Shown: in pieces, positions 1-9,674 of the stretch
How the letters are laid out: each line of letters begins with the position of its first letter
Numbering within the stretch: the first letter of the stretch is position 1
NCBI GenBank assembly: GCA_006969905.1
Contig: CP030887.1
Span: 62,001 to 126,000, forward strand
Direction: 5' to 3'
DNA length: 64,000 nt
Origin: Balneolaceae bacterium
GTDB taxonomy: Bacteria > Bacteroidota > Rhodothermia > Balneolales > Balneolaceae
Notes under the pieces: generated by a model
Databases searched by the model: none
What the model was told of the DNA's origin: nothing
What the model saw: the letters and a program-made list of their open reading frames with translations, nothing else
Position numbers and translations under genes: made by a program

Positions 1-38
1 TATTTTATTTTTCATGAGAATTTAAAATTTAATAATTA

Positions 39-1538
39 TTAATTGCCTGCTACTTCATAACCAGGGTTTTCAACCAATAAAGGATTTACATTTTGAGCAT
101 TTACTCCGAAAGGAGCTAAAATCCTAAATGAATCTCTTCTGATTTTAATACCAACACCAGAAACTGACGGGATATCTCTTCCTAATCGCTTGAGATCCCA
201 GAACCTATGGCCCTCTGCTGTTAGCTCACGCATACGCTCAAGAAGAATTTCGTCCTCAAAAGCAGTAATACTTACTAGAGCTCCAGCTGGAACGGTACCG
301 GCATTTCGAGCTGTTTTCAAAGCCTGGAGTGCTGCAACACCAGCATTGGGATTGTTAGCAGCTTTGGCATCTGCCTCAGCTTTAATCAGATACATTTCAG
401 CAACTCGCATATAGGTGATATCATCGGCAAGGTTACCTTTCCAACCGTTCCACTTTGTGATAGATACACCAAGTGAATTTACAGTTGAGCACCCATTTGC
501 AGTAGCCCCTACTGACTGTTCTTCTATACAATCACCATGCCATCCTGCAACCCTGTAGTCTCCGGCAGTATATGCATCTATTACTTTTTGAGTAGGGATT
601 TGAGCTACCCATTGATCAGAAGTATATGCTGCTAAACCATTATTTATGTTGCTTCCGGCAATAGCCTCAGTATTAGGATTTACGTCTAGTTCCCAAATCG
701 CTTCGGGGTTAGCGCCTCTAAACATAGAAGCAATCCCTGCGGCTGTAGAAACAAGGGATAAACCACTATTATCTATTGCGTTTTGAGCTGCAGTACTAGC
801 GTCAGACCAGTTACCGGCATAAAGATGAACCCTAGCAAGCATACCGTCAACAAAAGCTTCGGTAATAAACTTATTTTCTGAGCTACCGTTCGCTGCCAAT
901 AGTGTTTTAGCTTCTGCTAAGTCAGTTAGCATCTGGTTGTAAATCTCAGTAACAGTGCTTCTTGCCAAAGGCTCTGCATCTGTAAGATCCAAAGTAGGAA
1001 AGTTCCTGTTAATGGCACTCAAATCAAAAGTTGATCCGCTTATTCCAGTATTTGCCGGCTCATAGCCAAATTCCCTGGATAAGCCATGCATGATCCATGC
1101 ACGAATGGCTAAAGCTTCACCCCTGTATTGATCCCTGGTAGCCTGATCAAATTCAGGTACATCATCAGGAATACCATCTATAAGGATATTAGCATCTAAT
1201 AGAACGTCATAGCTTCCACCAAAAGAACCTATATGTACAGTTCCACTTACTCCGTTTGCAGCATTTAGAACCTGAAAACGGGTTGAACCCGGACGGTTTA
1301 CCATACCATCAGCCAGTGCATCTGGCCCTATAAGGTTCTCGGTAGTAAGATCGAAACTCGCTCTAATCGTTGAATACATTGATGCCCTGATGGCATTAAT
1401 TGCATCCGCACTGTTCAGGGCCACTTCTGAGGAAACAGAAGTAGCTGGCTCAGTTTCTTCAAGCATTGATGTACAACCCCACATTCCTGTAACCAGAAAT
1501 GCAACGAATACATACTTTATATATTTAGCTTTATTCAT
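39..1538 (-). CDS. SusD/RagB-family nutrient-binding outer-membrane lipoprotein
   Basis: This is a cell-surface substrate-binding lipoprotein that caps the SusC-type transporter encoded just upstream. The 499-residue product starts with a basic, hydrophobic signal peptide ending in a lipobox-like VTGMWGC, so Cys22 is the likely lipidated residue. The body has the SusD pattern: an N-terminal helical region with repeated Ala/Leu helices (TPR-like) and a conserved C-terminal segment with LLERMRELTAEGHRFWDLKRLGR. Length matches the family (about 450-600 residues). The gap to susC is 26 bp, so they are cotranscribed. No glycosidase, peptidase or regulator is adjacent in the window, so the ligand (glycan, peptide or other) cannot be named. 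Confidence 0.95.
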   Translation of the reverse strand: MNKAKYIKYVFVAFLVTGMWGCTSMLEETEPATSVSSEVALNSADAINAIRASMYSTIRASFDLTTENLIGPDALADGMVNRPGSTRFQVLNAANGVSGTVHIGSFGGSYDVLLDANILIDGIPDDVPEFDQATRDQYRGEALAIRAWIMHGLSREFGYEPANTGISGSTFDLSAINRNFPTLDLTDAEPLARSTVTEIYNQMLTDLAEAKTLLAANGSSENKFITEAFVDGMLARVHLYAGNWSDASTAAQNAIDNSGLSLVSTAAGIASMFRGANPEAIWELDVNPNTEAIAGSNINNGLAAYTSDQWVAQIPTQKVIDAYTAGDYRVAGWHGDCIEEQSVGATANGCSTVNSLGVSITKWNGWKGNLADDITYMRVAEMYLIKAEADAKAANNPNAGVAALQALKTARNAGTVPAGALVSITAFEDEILLERMRELTAEGHRFWDLKRLGRDIPSVSGVGIKIRRDSFRILAPFGVNAQNVNPLLVENPGYEVAGN

Positions 1539-1564
1539 TTTATATACCTTTAATATCTTTAAAT

Positions 1565-4500
1565 TTAAAAGCTAATGTCAATGCCGCCATATACCTGCCT
1601 TTCGGTAGGATAAGAAGCAGATGTGACGTTAGTGAAAATGTCAGTTGGATCGAAAGCAACTTCAGGATCATACCATGGCCAAGCTGTCCATGTTACCATA
1701 TTGATTGCAGAAGCATATAACCTAACATTTCTAATTCCTAGTCCATCCAGTAAACTGGTTGGTAAGTTATAACTTAAAGAAACGTTTTTCAGACGGATAT
1801 AACTTGCGTTATAAATCGACTGAGTGCCTTCTTCAGTTCTGTAATTATCTGTCTCAGGATAAGCATTACCACCAGACATAGCTCTTGGGAAATATGTTAC
1901 ATCACCGGGTAATCTCCACCTGTCCCGAACTTCAGTATTCAGGTTCATTAGGAAGTCAGGCGTTCTGGTAAAGTAATAATCAGAACTTGCAAAAGCCCAT
2001 TGACCTAAGCTAAACTGGAAGAAAGCATCTAATGAAAAACCTTTATAATTAAGAGTATTTCCGAAGCCCCCTACAGTATTTGCTATACCATCATTCCATT
2101 CTACATTATCTTCAGCACCAGGAGTATAGGTAATCTCACCGTTCGCATCATACCACATAGGTCGGCCATCAGCTGGATTTACACCGGCCCACTCAGGAAC
2201 CTGAATCAATCCTATCTGCTTTCCTATAATTAGTGCTTCAAACTGATCATTAGCATCAATGTCATTTCCTTCAGGTAACTCAAGGATTTCGTTTCTTACA
2301 AAAGCAACATTGAATCTACTGGTCCAAGAGAAGTCAGAAGTAGTAACGTTTCTTGAATTAATTTCAATTTCGATACCTTCATTTCTAACAGAACCAATAT
2401 TCTCTGTGATTTCATCAAAACCACTATCTGATGGTAGAGGTCGGCCAAAAAGAAGGTCTTTATTATCTTTACGGTAGATATCTATAGAACCAAATATTTT
2501 GCTTGCGAACAACTCATAATCAAATCCAACATTGATTTCCTGAGCTTCTTCCCAACTAAGGTTCTCATTAGCAAGCTGAGTAGGTGTTATACCGTTTAAG
2601 CCATCATAACTGCCAACGTTTCCGTAAAGATTACGAGCCGCAAAGTTACCAATTGCAGAGTTACCGGTTGTTCCATATCCAGCCCTGATCTTGAAGTCAT
2701 CAACAAATGAGAAGTTAAAGAATGACTCTTCACTAACTCTCCAAGCACCAGAAATTGAAGGGAAGAATGCCCATCTGTTTCCAGATCCGAATCTTGAACT
2801 TCCATCATAACGGCCTGTGAACGAAAGGAAATACTTACCATCGTAATCATACTTCAGGTTGGTGAAATAACTAGCAATTCTCCATTCGCTGTTATTACCT
2901 GTTGCAGATGCAGGTGTAGCAGTAGAAGATAATACGCTGAAGAAAGGCACAGAAAAACCTTCGCCTCGAGTAGCTGCAAATTCAGAATAAACTCTTCTGT
3001 ATTCAGTTCCAACAAGACCAGTAACATTATGCACATCATCAAAAGTTTTTCGTGCATTTGCTACCAGGTTACCTTGAACGTTCTGAACATTCCTATTTAC
3101 AAAAGAAACCCAACCACTTTGCCCGGGTGCTGCAATAGCAGAACGGAATTGTTCATCCTGTGTGTTTCTGTAGTCTACACTTGCAGAACCTTTTACTGAT
3201 AACCAATCGTTTACCAAGTACAAAAGATCCACAGTAGAAAGAACCTGAGTAATATCAACATTTCTATCTACTTCGTCTCTTACAACTGCAGGGTTATTGG
3301 CTAACCCAAAACGAGTATTGTTATTGTAATTGCCATCAGCTAAGAAAGGAAAACTCATAGGAGCTTCAAACATAGCCTGCGATGGAGGACAGTTGATAAA
3401 GTTACCATCCTGACATACACCGAATTGTGTACTATTAGAAACATTCACTTTAACACTTGCTGTAAACTTATCGTTGATTTTATGATCAATGTTTGTTCTT
3501 AAATTAAGACGCGTAAAGTCAGTATTAAAGGCAGTACCTTCTGTATCTTCATAACCTGAAGATAGGAAGTAAGTAGTACGTTCGTTTCCACCAGACAGTG
3601 ACAGATTATACCTCTCTGTTACCCCGTCTTCGAAGATAAAGTCTTGCCAGTTTGTATTTGCTAATGTTGTTCCATCGCCATTTGGATCAGAACCAAAGAA
3701 ACCAAGTAGGAAAGCTCTACGATTATCAACAAAAGCTGAAATATCCTGATCTAATGAAGCGCCATTATCAAATGCACGACCTTCACCAAGGAATTGTACA
3801 TATTCTTCTGAAGAGATATAATCAACAGTTCTGGCTAGAGACCTCACTCCACGCTCAATATTTGCGTTAACTCTTGTTTGTCCTCTAACCCCTTTCTTAG
3901 TAGTAATAATTACTACACCTGCAGCGGCCTGGGAACCGTAAATAGCAGCAGCAGCAGCATCCTTTAACACTTCGATAGACTCAATATCATTAGGATTGAT
4001 TGCATTCAAAGGAGTTGTACTCGTAAGGTTCGAAGTCTGCTCTGTGGCTATCTGAACACCATCAACTATATAAAGGGGCTCAGTTGCAGCATTTATAGAT
4101 CCATTACCTCTAATATTAACTCTAAATGCAGCACCCGGATTTCCTGATGTAGCTGTAACAGTAACACCTGCGGCACGCCCTTGGAGTAAAGATTGAGTAT
4201 TTTGTAATGAAACATTTTCAATATCAGAAGCACTAACACTTGATATTGAACCTGTTAATTCACGTTTACTTACAACAGAATAACCAGAAACAACAAGTTC
4301 ATCAAGACCTACAATATTTGCTTCTAAGCTTATATCGTAATCAACGTCTTGACTTCCAACCTGTAAAGTTCCTGTAAAAGTATTGTAGCCTACAAAAGTA
4401 GCTCTTACAGTATAAGTACCGGCATCAATATTTCGTATTTCATAATTACCATCAGAGTCTGAAGCAGCCCCTCTTTGTAATTCTACGATAAGAATATTAA

Positions 4501-4633
4501 CTCCGGGTACGGTTTCGCCTGTTTCTGCGTCTATTACTGTACCTGAAACGGTAACTTGAGCGTAAAGACCTACAGAAGAAAACAAGGCAAACACTAACAA
4601 TGTTAGTAGCTTTTTTAACATAGATAACCTCAT
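1565..4633 (-). CDS. SusC/RagA-family TonB-linked outer-membrane transporter
   Basis: This is a TonB-dependent outer-membrane channel that imports the ligand held by its SusD partner. The 1022-residue protein has a signal peptide ending near LYAQ, a carboxypeptidase-regulatory-like beta-sandwich at about residues 28-108 (GTVIDAETGETVPGVNI), a plug at about 115-225 with the family signature LYIVDGVQI and IESIEVLKDAAAAAIYGSQAAAG written in parts, and then a long beta-barrel. The final residue is Phe (GGIDISF), as expected for BAM-folded barrels. A second possible start, MLKKLL, lies four codons in and gives a more standard signal peptide. It is first in an operon with susD. The substrate is not evident. 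Confidence 0.96.
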   Translation of the reverse strand: MRLSMLKKLLTLLVFALFSSVGLYAQVTVSGTVIDAETGETVPGVNILIVELQRGAASDSDGNYEIRNIDAGTYTVRATFVGYNTFTGTLQVGSQDVDYDISLEANIVGLDELVVSGYSVVSKRELTGSISSVSASDIENVSLQNTQSLLQGRAAGVTVTATSGNPGAAFRVNIRGNGSINAATEPLYIVDGVQIATEQTSNLTSTTPLNAINPNDIESIEVLKDAAAAAIYGSQAAAGVVIITTKKGVRGQTRVNANIERGVRSLARTVDYISSEEYVQFLGEGRAFDNGASLDQDISAFVDNRRAFLLGFFGSDPNGDGTTLANTNWQDFIFEDGVTERYNLSLSGGNERTTYFLSSGYEDTEGTAFNTDFTRLNLRTNIDHKINDKFTASVKVNVSNSTQFGVCQDGNFINCPPSQAMFEAPMSFPFLADGNYNNNTRFGLANNPAVVRDEVDRNVDITQVLSTVDLLYLVNDWLSVKGSASVDYRNTQDEQFRSAIAAPGQSGWVSFVNRNVQNVQGNLVANARKTFDDVHNVTGLVGTEYRRVYSEFAATRGEGFSVPFFSVLSSTATPASATGNNSEWRIASYFTNLKYDYDGKYFLSFTGRYDGSSRFGSGNRWAFFPSISGAWRVSEESFFNFSFVDDFKIRAGYGTTGNSAIGNFAARNLYGNVGSYDGLNGITPTQLANENLSWEEAQEINVGFDYELFASKIFGSIDIYRKDNKDLLFGRPLPSDSGFDEITENIGSVRNEGIEIEINSRNVTTSDFSWTSRFNVAFVRNEILELPEGNDIDANDQFEALIIGKQIGLIQVPEWAGVNPADGRPMWYDANGEITYTPGAEDNVEWNDGIANTVGGFGNTLNYKGFSLDAFFQFSLGQWAFASSDYYFTRTPDFLMNLNTEVRDRWRLPGDVTYFPRAMSGGNAYPETDNYRTEEGTQSIYNASYIRLKNVSLSYNLPTSLLDGLGIRNVRLYASAINMVTWTAWPWYDPEVAFDPTDIFTNVTSASYPTERQVYGGIDISF

Positions 4634-4822
4634 GTCTTTTATGGGAGTTTAGTTAATCGATCGACTATATAAAGCGTTGAACAGACGTTTAAATCTAATT
4701 CATTTGATCAAAGCTTTATTATAATCATTTAGCAAACATAATCATACCTTAATAAAAAGGAAAAAAAAAAGTGTATTAAATAGCATCTAAGGCGATAAAG
4801 AATAGAGTAATCAGTCATTTAA

Positions 4823-4868
4823 ATAATAAAAGCTTCTCTAGTACTAAAAACAGAGAAGCTTTTATTAT
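4823..4868 (-). terminator. Strong intrinsic terminator after the initiator tRNA
   Basis: A perfect 17-bp stem (4823-4839 pairing with 4852-4868, core AAAGCTTCTCT) encloses a 12-nt loop. Read on the minus strand it sits about 10 bp past the tRNA 3' end and ends in a T-rich run. The A-rich/T-rich flanks would also let it work in the plus direction. Confidence 0.8.
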
Positions 4869-4877
4869 ATCATATAG

Positions 4878-4950
<73 letters not shown>

Positions 4951-5067
4951 ATTTGGAATAATGAATATAAGCTTTATTGATAGTGAGTTTCAACCTCAAT
5001 TTGTTCTTTTTGATATAATCGTTAATGTAGCAATACTTATCTTTTCCAAAATCTAAATTTTTGGAAA

Positions 5068-6330
5068 ATGATATCATCAAAAAAAGCTATTGAGTTAGAA
5101 GATCAGTACGGAGCACACAACTATCATCCCCTTCCTGTAGTTCTTTCAAGAGGAAAAGGAGTGCATGTTTGGGATTCTGAAGGTAAAAAATATTATGATT
5201 TTCTATCCGCTTACTCTGCCGTAAGCCAGGGGCATTGCCATCCTAGAATTACTGAAGCTCTAAAAACACAGGCAGAAACACTAACACTTACTTCGCGTGG
5301 CTTTTATAATAATATTTTAGGTGAGTATGAGCGTTTTGTGACTACCTACTTTAGCATGGATAAGGTGCTACCAATGAATACCGGGGCTGAGGCAGTTGAA
5401 ACTGCAATAAAGTTATGCCGAAAATGGGGGTATGAGAAAAAAGGCATTCCTGAAAATGAAGCAAAAATTATAGTTTGTCACAATAACTTTCATGGGAGAA
5501 CAATTACCATTATCTCTTTTTCAAATGACGATAACGCAAAAAAGAACTCTGGGCCTTACACACCCGGGTTTATTAAAATTCCCTACAATAATACTGATGC
5601 GCTTGCGGAAATTCTTAAACAGCCGGATATAACTGGCTTTTTAGTAGAACCCATTCAGGGAGAAGCAGGTGCCATTGTACCTGATGATGACTTTATTTCT
5701 AATGCCGCACAACTATGTAAAGATGCAAATGTACTTTTTATTGCGGATGAAATTCAAACAGGTATTGCCCGTACAGGTTCCCTGCTCGCAATTTGTGGTG
5801 ATTGTACTTGTGAAGGTTTTTGCGAAAGGCAGGGAACTTATACCCAACCCGACATTTTGATATTAGGAAAGGCACTCTCCGGGGGCATATATCCGGTATC
5901 AGCTGTTTTAGCGAGCAAAGAAGTAATGGATGTACTAAAATCCGGGCAGCATGGATCTACATTCGGTGGTAATCCGCTTGCTTGTAAAGTTGCAATAGCT
6001 GCGCTTGAAGTGGTACAAGATGAAAATTTGATACAAAATGCCCGCAAACTTGGAAAGCTTTTTCGTGATGAGATGGAAAAGCTAGTACACTCCTATGATT
6101 TGTTCACTAAAATTCGTGGAAAAGGCTTGTTAAACGCATTACTTATCGATGATGCACCTGATAGTGATACAGCTTGGAGATTTTGTGTAGCTCTTAAGGA
6201 TAATGGGTTGCTTGCAAAACCAACTCACGGAAATATTATTCGCTTTGCTCCCCCCTTAATAATAACAGAAGAACAGTTGTTAGAGTGTGTTGCCATAATT
6301 CGCAAAACTGTCCAAAATTTTTCCAAATAA
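5068..6330 (+). CDS. rocD: Ornithine delta-aminotransferase (ornithine--oxo-acid transaminase)
   Basis: This cytosolic PLP enzyme converts ornithine plus 2-oxoglutarate to glutamate-semialdehyde plus glutamate, linking arginine breakdown and proline metabolism. The 420 residues carry the class-III aminotransferase marks MNTGAEAVETAIK, the cofactor-binding ADEIQTG, the PLP lysine in ILGKALSGG (Lys268) and GQHGSTFGGNPLA. An oddity is a four-cysteine insertion just before the PLP lysine, C243-GD-C246-T-C248-EGF-C252, where short rocD homologues have only a few residues. I recall related inserts in some Bacteroidota, so it may be a lineage trait; a structural metal or Fe-S site is conjecture. A lysine aminotransferase gene follows 90 bp downstream. 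Confidence 0.92.
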   Translation: MISSKKAIELEDQYGAHNYHPLPVVLSRGKGVHVWDSEGKKYYDFLSAYSAVSQGHCHPRITEALKTQAETLTLTSRGFYNNILGEYERFVTTYFSMDKVLPMNTGAEAVETAIKLCRKWGYEKKGIPENEAKIIVCHNNFHGRTITIISFSNDDNAKKNSGPYTPGFIKIPYNNTDALAEILKQPDITGFLVEPIQGEAGAIVPDDDFISNAAQLCKDANVLFIADEIQTGIARTGSLLAICGDCTCEGFCERQGTYTQPDILILGKALSGGIYPVSAVLASKEVMDVLKSGQHGSTFGGNPLACKVAIAALEVVQDENLIQNARKLGKLFRDEMEKLVHSYDLFTKIRGKGLLNALLIDDAPDSDTAWRFCVALKDNGLLAKPTHGNIIRFAPPLIITEEQLLECVAIIRKTVQNFSK

Positions 6331-6420
6331 TGCTTTAAACGTTTTAAACCTATTGGGGATTTTTTTATGATTTAATAGCTTTCATCACTTTGGAAAACTA
6401 ATCATAAAAGACTCTATTTA

Positions 6421-7770
6421 ATGGCAACGGATACTATTATTAATCCCGACAAAGTCCGGCAAATTTTAAGCAAGCATATCCTAACCGATGGCTTTGATAT
6501 GGTTTTGGATCTCGAGAAAAGTAAGGGAGCTTATCTGCACGATTCCAAGTCAGGAAGAGACTACCTGGACTTTTTTACCTTTTTTGCTTCCAATCCTTTA
6601 GGTATGAACCATCCTAAAGTTGCTGATGATGCTGAGTTCGTAGCAAAATTGGGAAGAGTTGCCATAAACAAGCCTTCCAACTCCGATATTTATACCGAAG
6701 AACTTGCTGAGTTTATGAGTGCTTTCAGCAGAGTTGCCGTCCCTGATTATCTTCCCTACTCCTTTTTTATATCGGGAGGTTCCCTCGCTGTTGAAAATGC
6801 AATGAAAGTGGCTTTTGACTGGAAAGTACAGAAGAATTTTGAGAAAGGATATCGTGAAGAGAAAGGCCATAAAGTGCTCCACTTTGAAAAGGCATTCCAC
6901 GGGCGCTCAGGTTATACACTTTCCGTAACAAATACCCTTCCGGGCAAAGTAAAATATTTCCCTAAGTTCGACTGGCCCAGAGTAATAAGTCCTGCTAACA
7001 CTTACCCGGAGACTCCTGAGTCTTTGAAAGCAGTTATTAAAGAAGAGAACCAGGCAATCGCACAAATGGAGAAGTACTTTGAGATTCATAAAGATGATAT
7101 CGCCTGTATTTTAATCGAACCTGTACAAGCCGAAGGTGGGGACCGACATTTCCGTAAAGAATTTCATCAAAGTCTGAGAGATTTAGCCGATAAACACGAA
7201 GCACTTTTAATATATGATGAAGTACAAACCGGCATTGGTATGACCGGAAAATTCTGGGCTCATGAATATTATGTTCAACCCGATATTATTTGCTTTGGGA
7301 AAAAAGCACAGGTTTGTGGCATACTCGCAGGCAATCGGGTTGATGAAGTAGAAACTAATTGTTTTAAGGTTTCGTCTCGTATCAACTCTACCTGGGGAGG
7401 CAACCTTGTGGATATGGTTCGCTTCGGGCGCATTCTGAATATTATTGAAGAGGATAAACTGGTAGAAAATGCAGCTAGTGTGGGCAGTTATTTACTTACC
7501 CGGCTTGAGGCTCTTTCAGAACAATATGAATACTTTTCAAACCCTCGCGGATTAGGCTTGCTTTGTGCTATTGATTTACCTGACGGACACTCCCGCGATG
7601 CAATAATACAGGCCTGTATTGCCAATGGTCTTATGATCCTTGCTTGTGGTCCAAATACAATAAGGTTCCGCCCACCTTTAACAATCACCAAAGCCCAGAT
7701 TGATGAAGGACTGGACATCATTGAAAAAGCATATAAGATTAGTTTAGATAAATGTCCGGTTGCGGGTTAA
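6421..7770 (+). CDS. lat: L-lysine 6-transaminase (lysine epsilon-aminotransferase)
   Basis: This class-III PLP aminotransferase removes the epsilon-amino group of lysine to give 2-aminoadipate semialdehyde, which cyclises to piperideine-6-carboxylate. The 449-residue product starts with DKVRQILSKHILTDGFDMVLDLE, typical of the LAT subfamily, and has YDEVQTG and the PLP lysine in FGKKAQVCG (Lys294 or Lys295). The length fits LAT rather than ornithine or GABA enzymes. It follows rocD on the same strand after 90 bp, and the two probably form a diamine amino-acid catabolism pair. No semialdehyde dehydrogenase lies nearby. Confidence 0.93.
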   Translation: MATDTIINPDKVRQILSKHILTDGFDMVLDLEKSKGAYLHDSKSGRDYLDFFTFFASNPLGMNHPKVADDAEFVAKLGRVAINKPSNSDIYTEELAEFMSAFSRVAVPDYLPYSFFISGGSLAVENAMKVAFDWKVQKNFEKGYREEKGHKVLHFEKAFHGRSGYTLSVTNTLPGKVKYFPKFDWPRVISPANTYPETPESLKAVIKEENQAIAQMEKYFEIHKDDIACILIEPVQAEGGDRHFRKEFHQSLRDLADKHEALLIYDEVQTGIGMTGKFWAHEYYVQPDIICFGKKAQVCGILAGNRVDEVETNCFKVSSRINSTWGGNLVDMVRFGRILNIIEEDKLVENAASVGSYLLTRLEALSEQYEYFSNPRGLGLLCAIDLPDGHSRDAIIQACIANGLMILACGPNTIRFRPPLTITKAQIDEGLDIIEKAYKISLDKCPVAG

Positions 7771-7798
7771 TAAAACAACTGAATTAAGAGTCAGATTC

Positions 7799-8536
7799 TT
7801 ACTCAAGATTCTTTATGATAAAGTCTGACCCCTGGTACTCTTCTGTTACAACATTATACCAGTGTCTGAATCGAGGTATAGATATACTCTCATAGCGGTA
7901 TTCTTCTTCAAACTCTATGATTTCATTATCCCTATCTTCATGAATAAATTCTAAGGCAACCAGTGAGAAATCAATTTGGGAAATATAGACAGAGACGTTC
8001 TTACTAATTATAGATTCATTAAGAGTCAAGTTTATCTTATAAGCCTCTCTCCCTTTAAAATTTATTGACTTTGCATTGTCTTTCGCAATCACTATTTCTT
8101 CAGTTAGTGACATTGGTAAACCATACATCAACTTGTAGAAATCATAATATGCTAAATTCCTGTATTTTTGTAATCTATACTCATCTTCTATTTCCTTCGG
8201 AATAGCACTACTTCCATTCAGTAGCACTTTTGGAATTCCAAATTCCGATACAATCCTTTGCAGAGTGCCGATGTCAAGTATTCTCTCCAATTCGAAAGAA
8301 CCTCTCTCATTATTTAGTTTAATACGTGAAAATCTTGTTGGATTCCCTACCCTTGGTTCTTCGATATGAACAGATAAATATGAGCTTTCCCATTTTGACT
8401 CTTTGTCATGATACTTTTTACTCTGTTCAAGTATATAGTGGCTGTTCTTACATAAATTATTAAAAGAGTCAAAACTTTTAAAAGACATAAAAGAAATTAG
8501 AGGAAATAAAATAATCAGTTGAAACACACTATTCAT
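7799..8536 (-). CDS. Hypothetical secreted protein, about 245 residues
   Basis: I do not recognise this protein. It begins with a hydrophobic stretch (MNSVFQLIILFPLISF) that could be a signal peptide or an uncleaved anchor, followed by a charged soluble region rich in Glu, Ile and Asn. It has no lipobox and no obvious catalytic motif. The pattern of alternating strands towards the end (INFKGREAYKINLTLNE, SVYISQIDFSLVALEF) suggests a beta-rich fold of the kind seen in outer-membrane lipoprotein-carrier-like or DUF-type Bacteroidota proteins, but this is only an impression. It faces the lysine aminotransferase tail to tail with a 28-bp gap, so it is a separate transcription unit. Confidence 0.7.
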   Translation of the reverse strand: MNSVFQLIILFPLISFMSFKSFDSFNNLCKNSHYILEQSKKYHDKESKWESSYLSVHIEEPRVGNPTRFSRIKLNNERGSFELERILDIGTLQRIVSEFGIPKVLLNGSSAIPKEIEDEYRLQKYRNLAYYDFYKLMYGLPMSLTEEIVIAKDNAKSINFKGREAYKINLTLNESIISKNVSVYISQIDFSLVALEFIHEDRDNEIIEFEEEYRYESISIPRFRHWYNVVTEEYQGSDFIIKNLE

Positions 8537-8681
8537 GTCGAAAATTTAATTACTGATAAAATTACTAACAGTGCACTATACTGAATTAATTTTTTGTTTG
8601 GAACTTGTGTTCCGGTTTTAGACAATTTTTGATGTAAAAAATCTTATCTCAGAAAGACTACGATAAGATTGCTACCAGAAA

Positions 8682-9401
8682 TTAAACCAATTGGTGGCTC
8701 TCAGGTTGGATGACGATTTCGTTCATCACTGACCCCGGGGGTTGGTTTATTGCAGCAAATACAGATTTCGCTACCTGTTCAGGATTCAGCATCATTTCTT
8801 TTTTTACCCTCATATTTACAAGTTTGTCATCCCAGAAAGGGGTATCTACCCCTCCCAGGTAAAACAGGGTATACTTGGTATTGTCTCTCTTCCCCTCCTC
8901 AATCAAAGCTTTAGTAAATCCCTGGATAGCAAATTTAGAAGCTGAGTAAACCGATGCATTTTTCATAACATATTTACCCATGGTCCCCGGAAACATAATT
9001 ACATGAGTAGGTTCATCTTGCTTCATGTATTTTTTGACGGTTTGAGTGACTAAAAAAGTCCCGAATACATTTACATCAATGACCTGTTTAGCATCTTTTG
9101 GATCAATATCCGGAAAAGGTTGAATAAGCCCTTTCCCAAAAGCATTAATAAGGATGTCTATTTTTCCAAGGCTTCCTTCGATTTCCTTAGCCATATTTAG
9201 TACAGAAGTTTCATTAGTAGCATCTACTTCAATGGCATATGCATCACCGCCATTATTGTTAATATTCTTTGCTACTTCTTCTGCACTTGATTTATTGCGC
9301 CCTGCTATTATTACTTTTGCGCCTGCCTGTGCTACTTCTTTTGCCGTAGCCGAACCAATACCTCCTGATCCACCTACAATGAGTACGATCTTATCTTGCA
9401 T
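8682..9401 (-). CDS. SDR-family NAD(P)-dependent oxidoreductase
   Basis: This is a classical short-chain dehydrogenase/reductase. The 239-residue protein opens with the Rossmann glycine motif GGSGGIG, followed by AGRN, which favours NADP(H) because of the basic residue at the end of strand 2. NAF is replaced by NAFGKG around residue 88, and the catalytic YSASK lies near residue 155 after a Ser/Thr-bearing strand (FPGTMGKYVM), where the usual active-site Ser appears as Thr or is shifted. Substrate cannot be deduced. It stands alone on the minus strand, 273 bp downstream of purL with repeats between them. Confidence 0.9.
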   Translation of the reverse strand: MQDKIVLIVGGSGGIGSATAKEVAQAGAKVIIAGRNKSSAEEVAKNINNNGGDAYAIEVDATNETSVLNMAKEIEGSLGKIDILINAFGKGLIQPFPDIDPKDAKQVIDVNVFGTFLVTQTVKKYMKQDEPTHVIMFPGTMGKYVMKNASVYSASKFAIQGFTKALIEEGKRDNTKYTLFYLGGVDTPFWDDKLVNMRVKKEMMLNPEQVAKSVFAAINQPPGSVMNEIVIQPESHQLV

Positions 9402-9490
9402 TTTTAAGTATGTCTTTCCTGATGAATAGTCATGTTGTTAAATGCAAAGTGGGCTTGAATTCGTTCCGATACCCTAATTCGAGTTATTGC

Positions 9491-9619
9491 CATGCTAAGT
9501 ACTGAATCGAGTTCAGTACAGATTTGATTTAGCATTTGTTGTGAAGTGATTCGTTGATTTAAATAAGAGAAGATCGAAAATTGTTTCCTCTACAGATCCT
9601 GAAATAAATTCAGGATGAC
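9491..9619. repeat. Two palindromic intergenic repeats between the SDR gene and purL
   Basis: The 273-bp gap holds two hairpin elements. The first (9491-9538) has imperfect arms beginning CATGCTAAG and ending GATTTAGCAT and contains the heptamer TACTGAA. A sister copy is at 52154-52200. The second (core 9596-9616) is ATCCTGAA-ATAAA-TTCAGGAT followed by GAC, with relatives at 59475-59495 and 62381-62399. No coding potential is seen. Confidence 0.75.
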
Positions 9620-9674
9620 GATAGTTTTATCATTTCAGTTACGCGAAAAATTAAACCAGTATAAAATGAAAAAA

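Noticed and set aside
3945-3965. Short AGC-type trinucleotide run
   Set aside because: It codes for the conserved Ala run (DAAAAAIYG) of the SusC plug and is not a microsatellite of interest.
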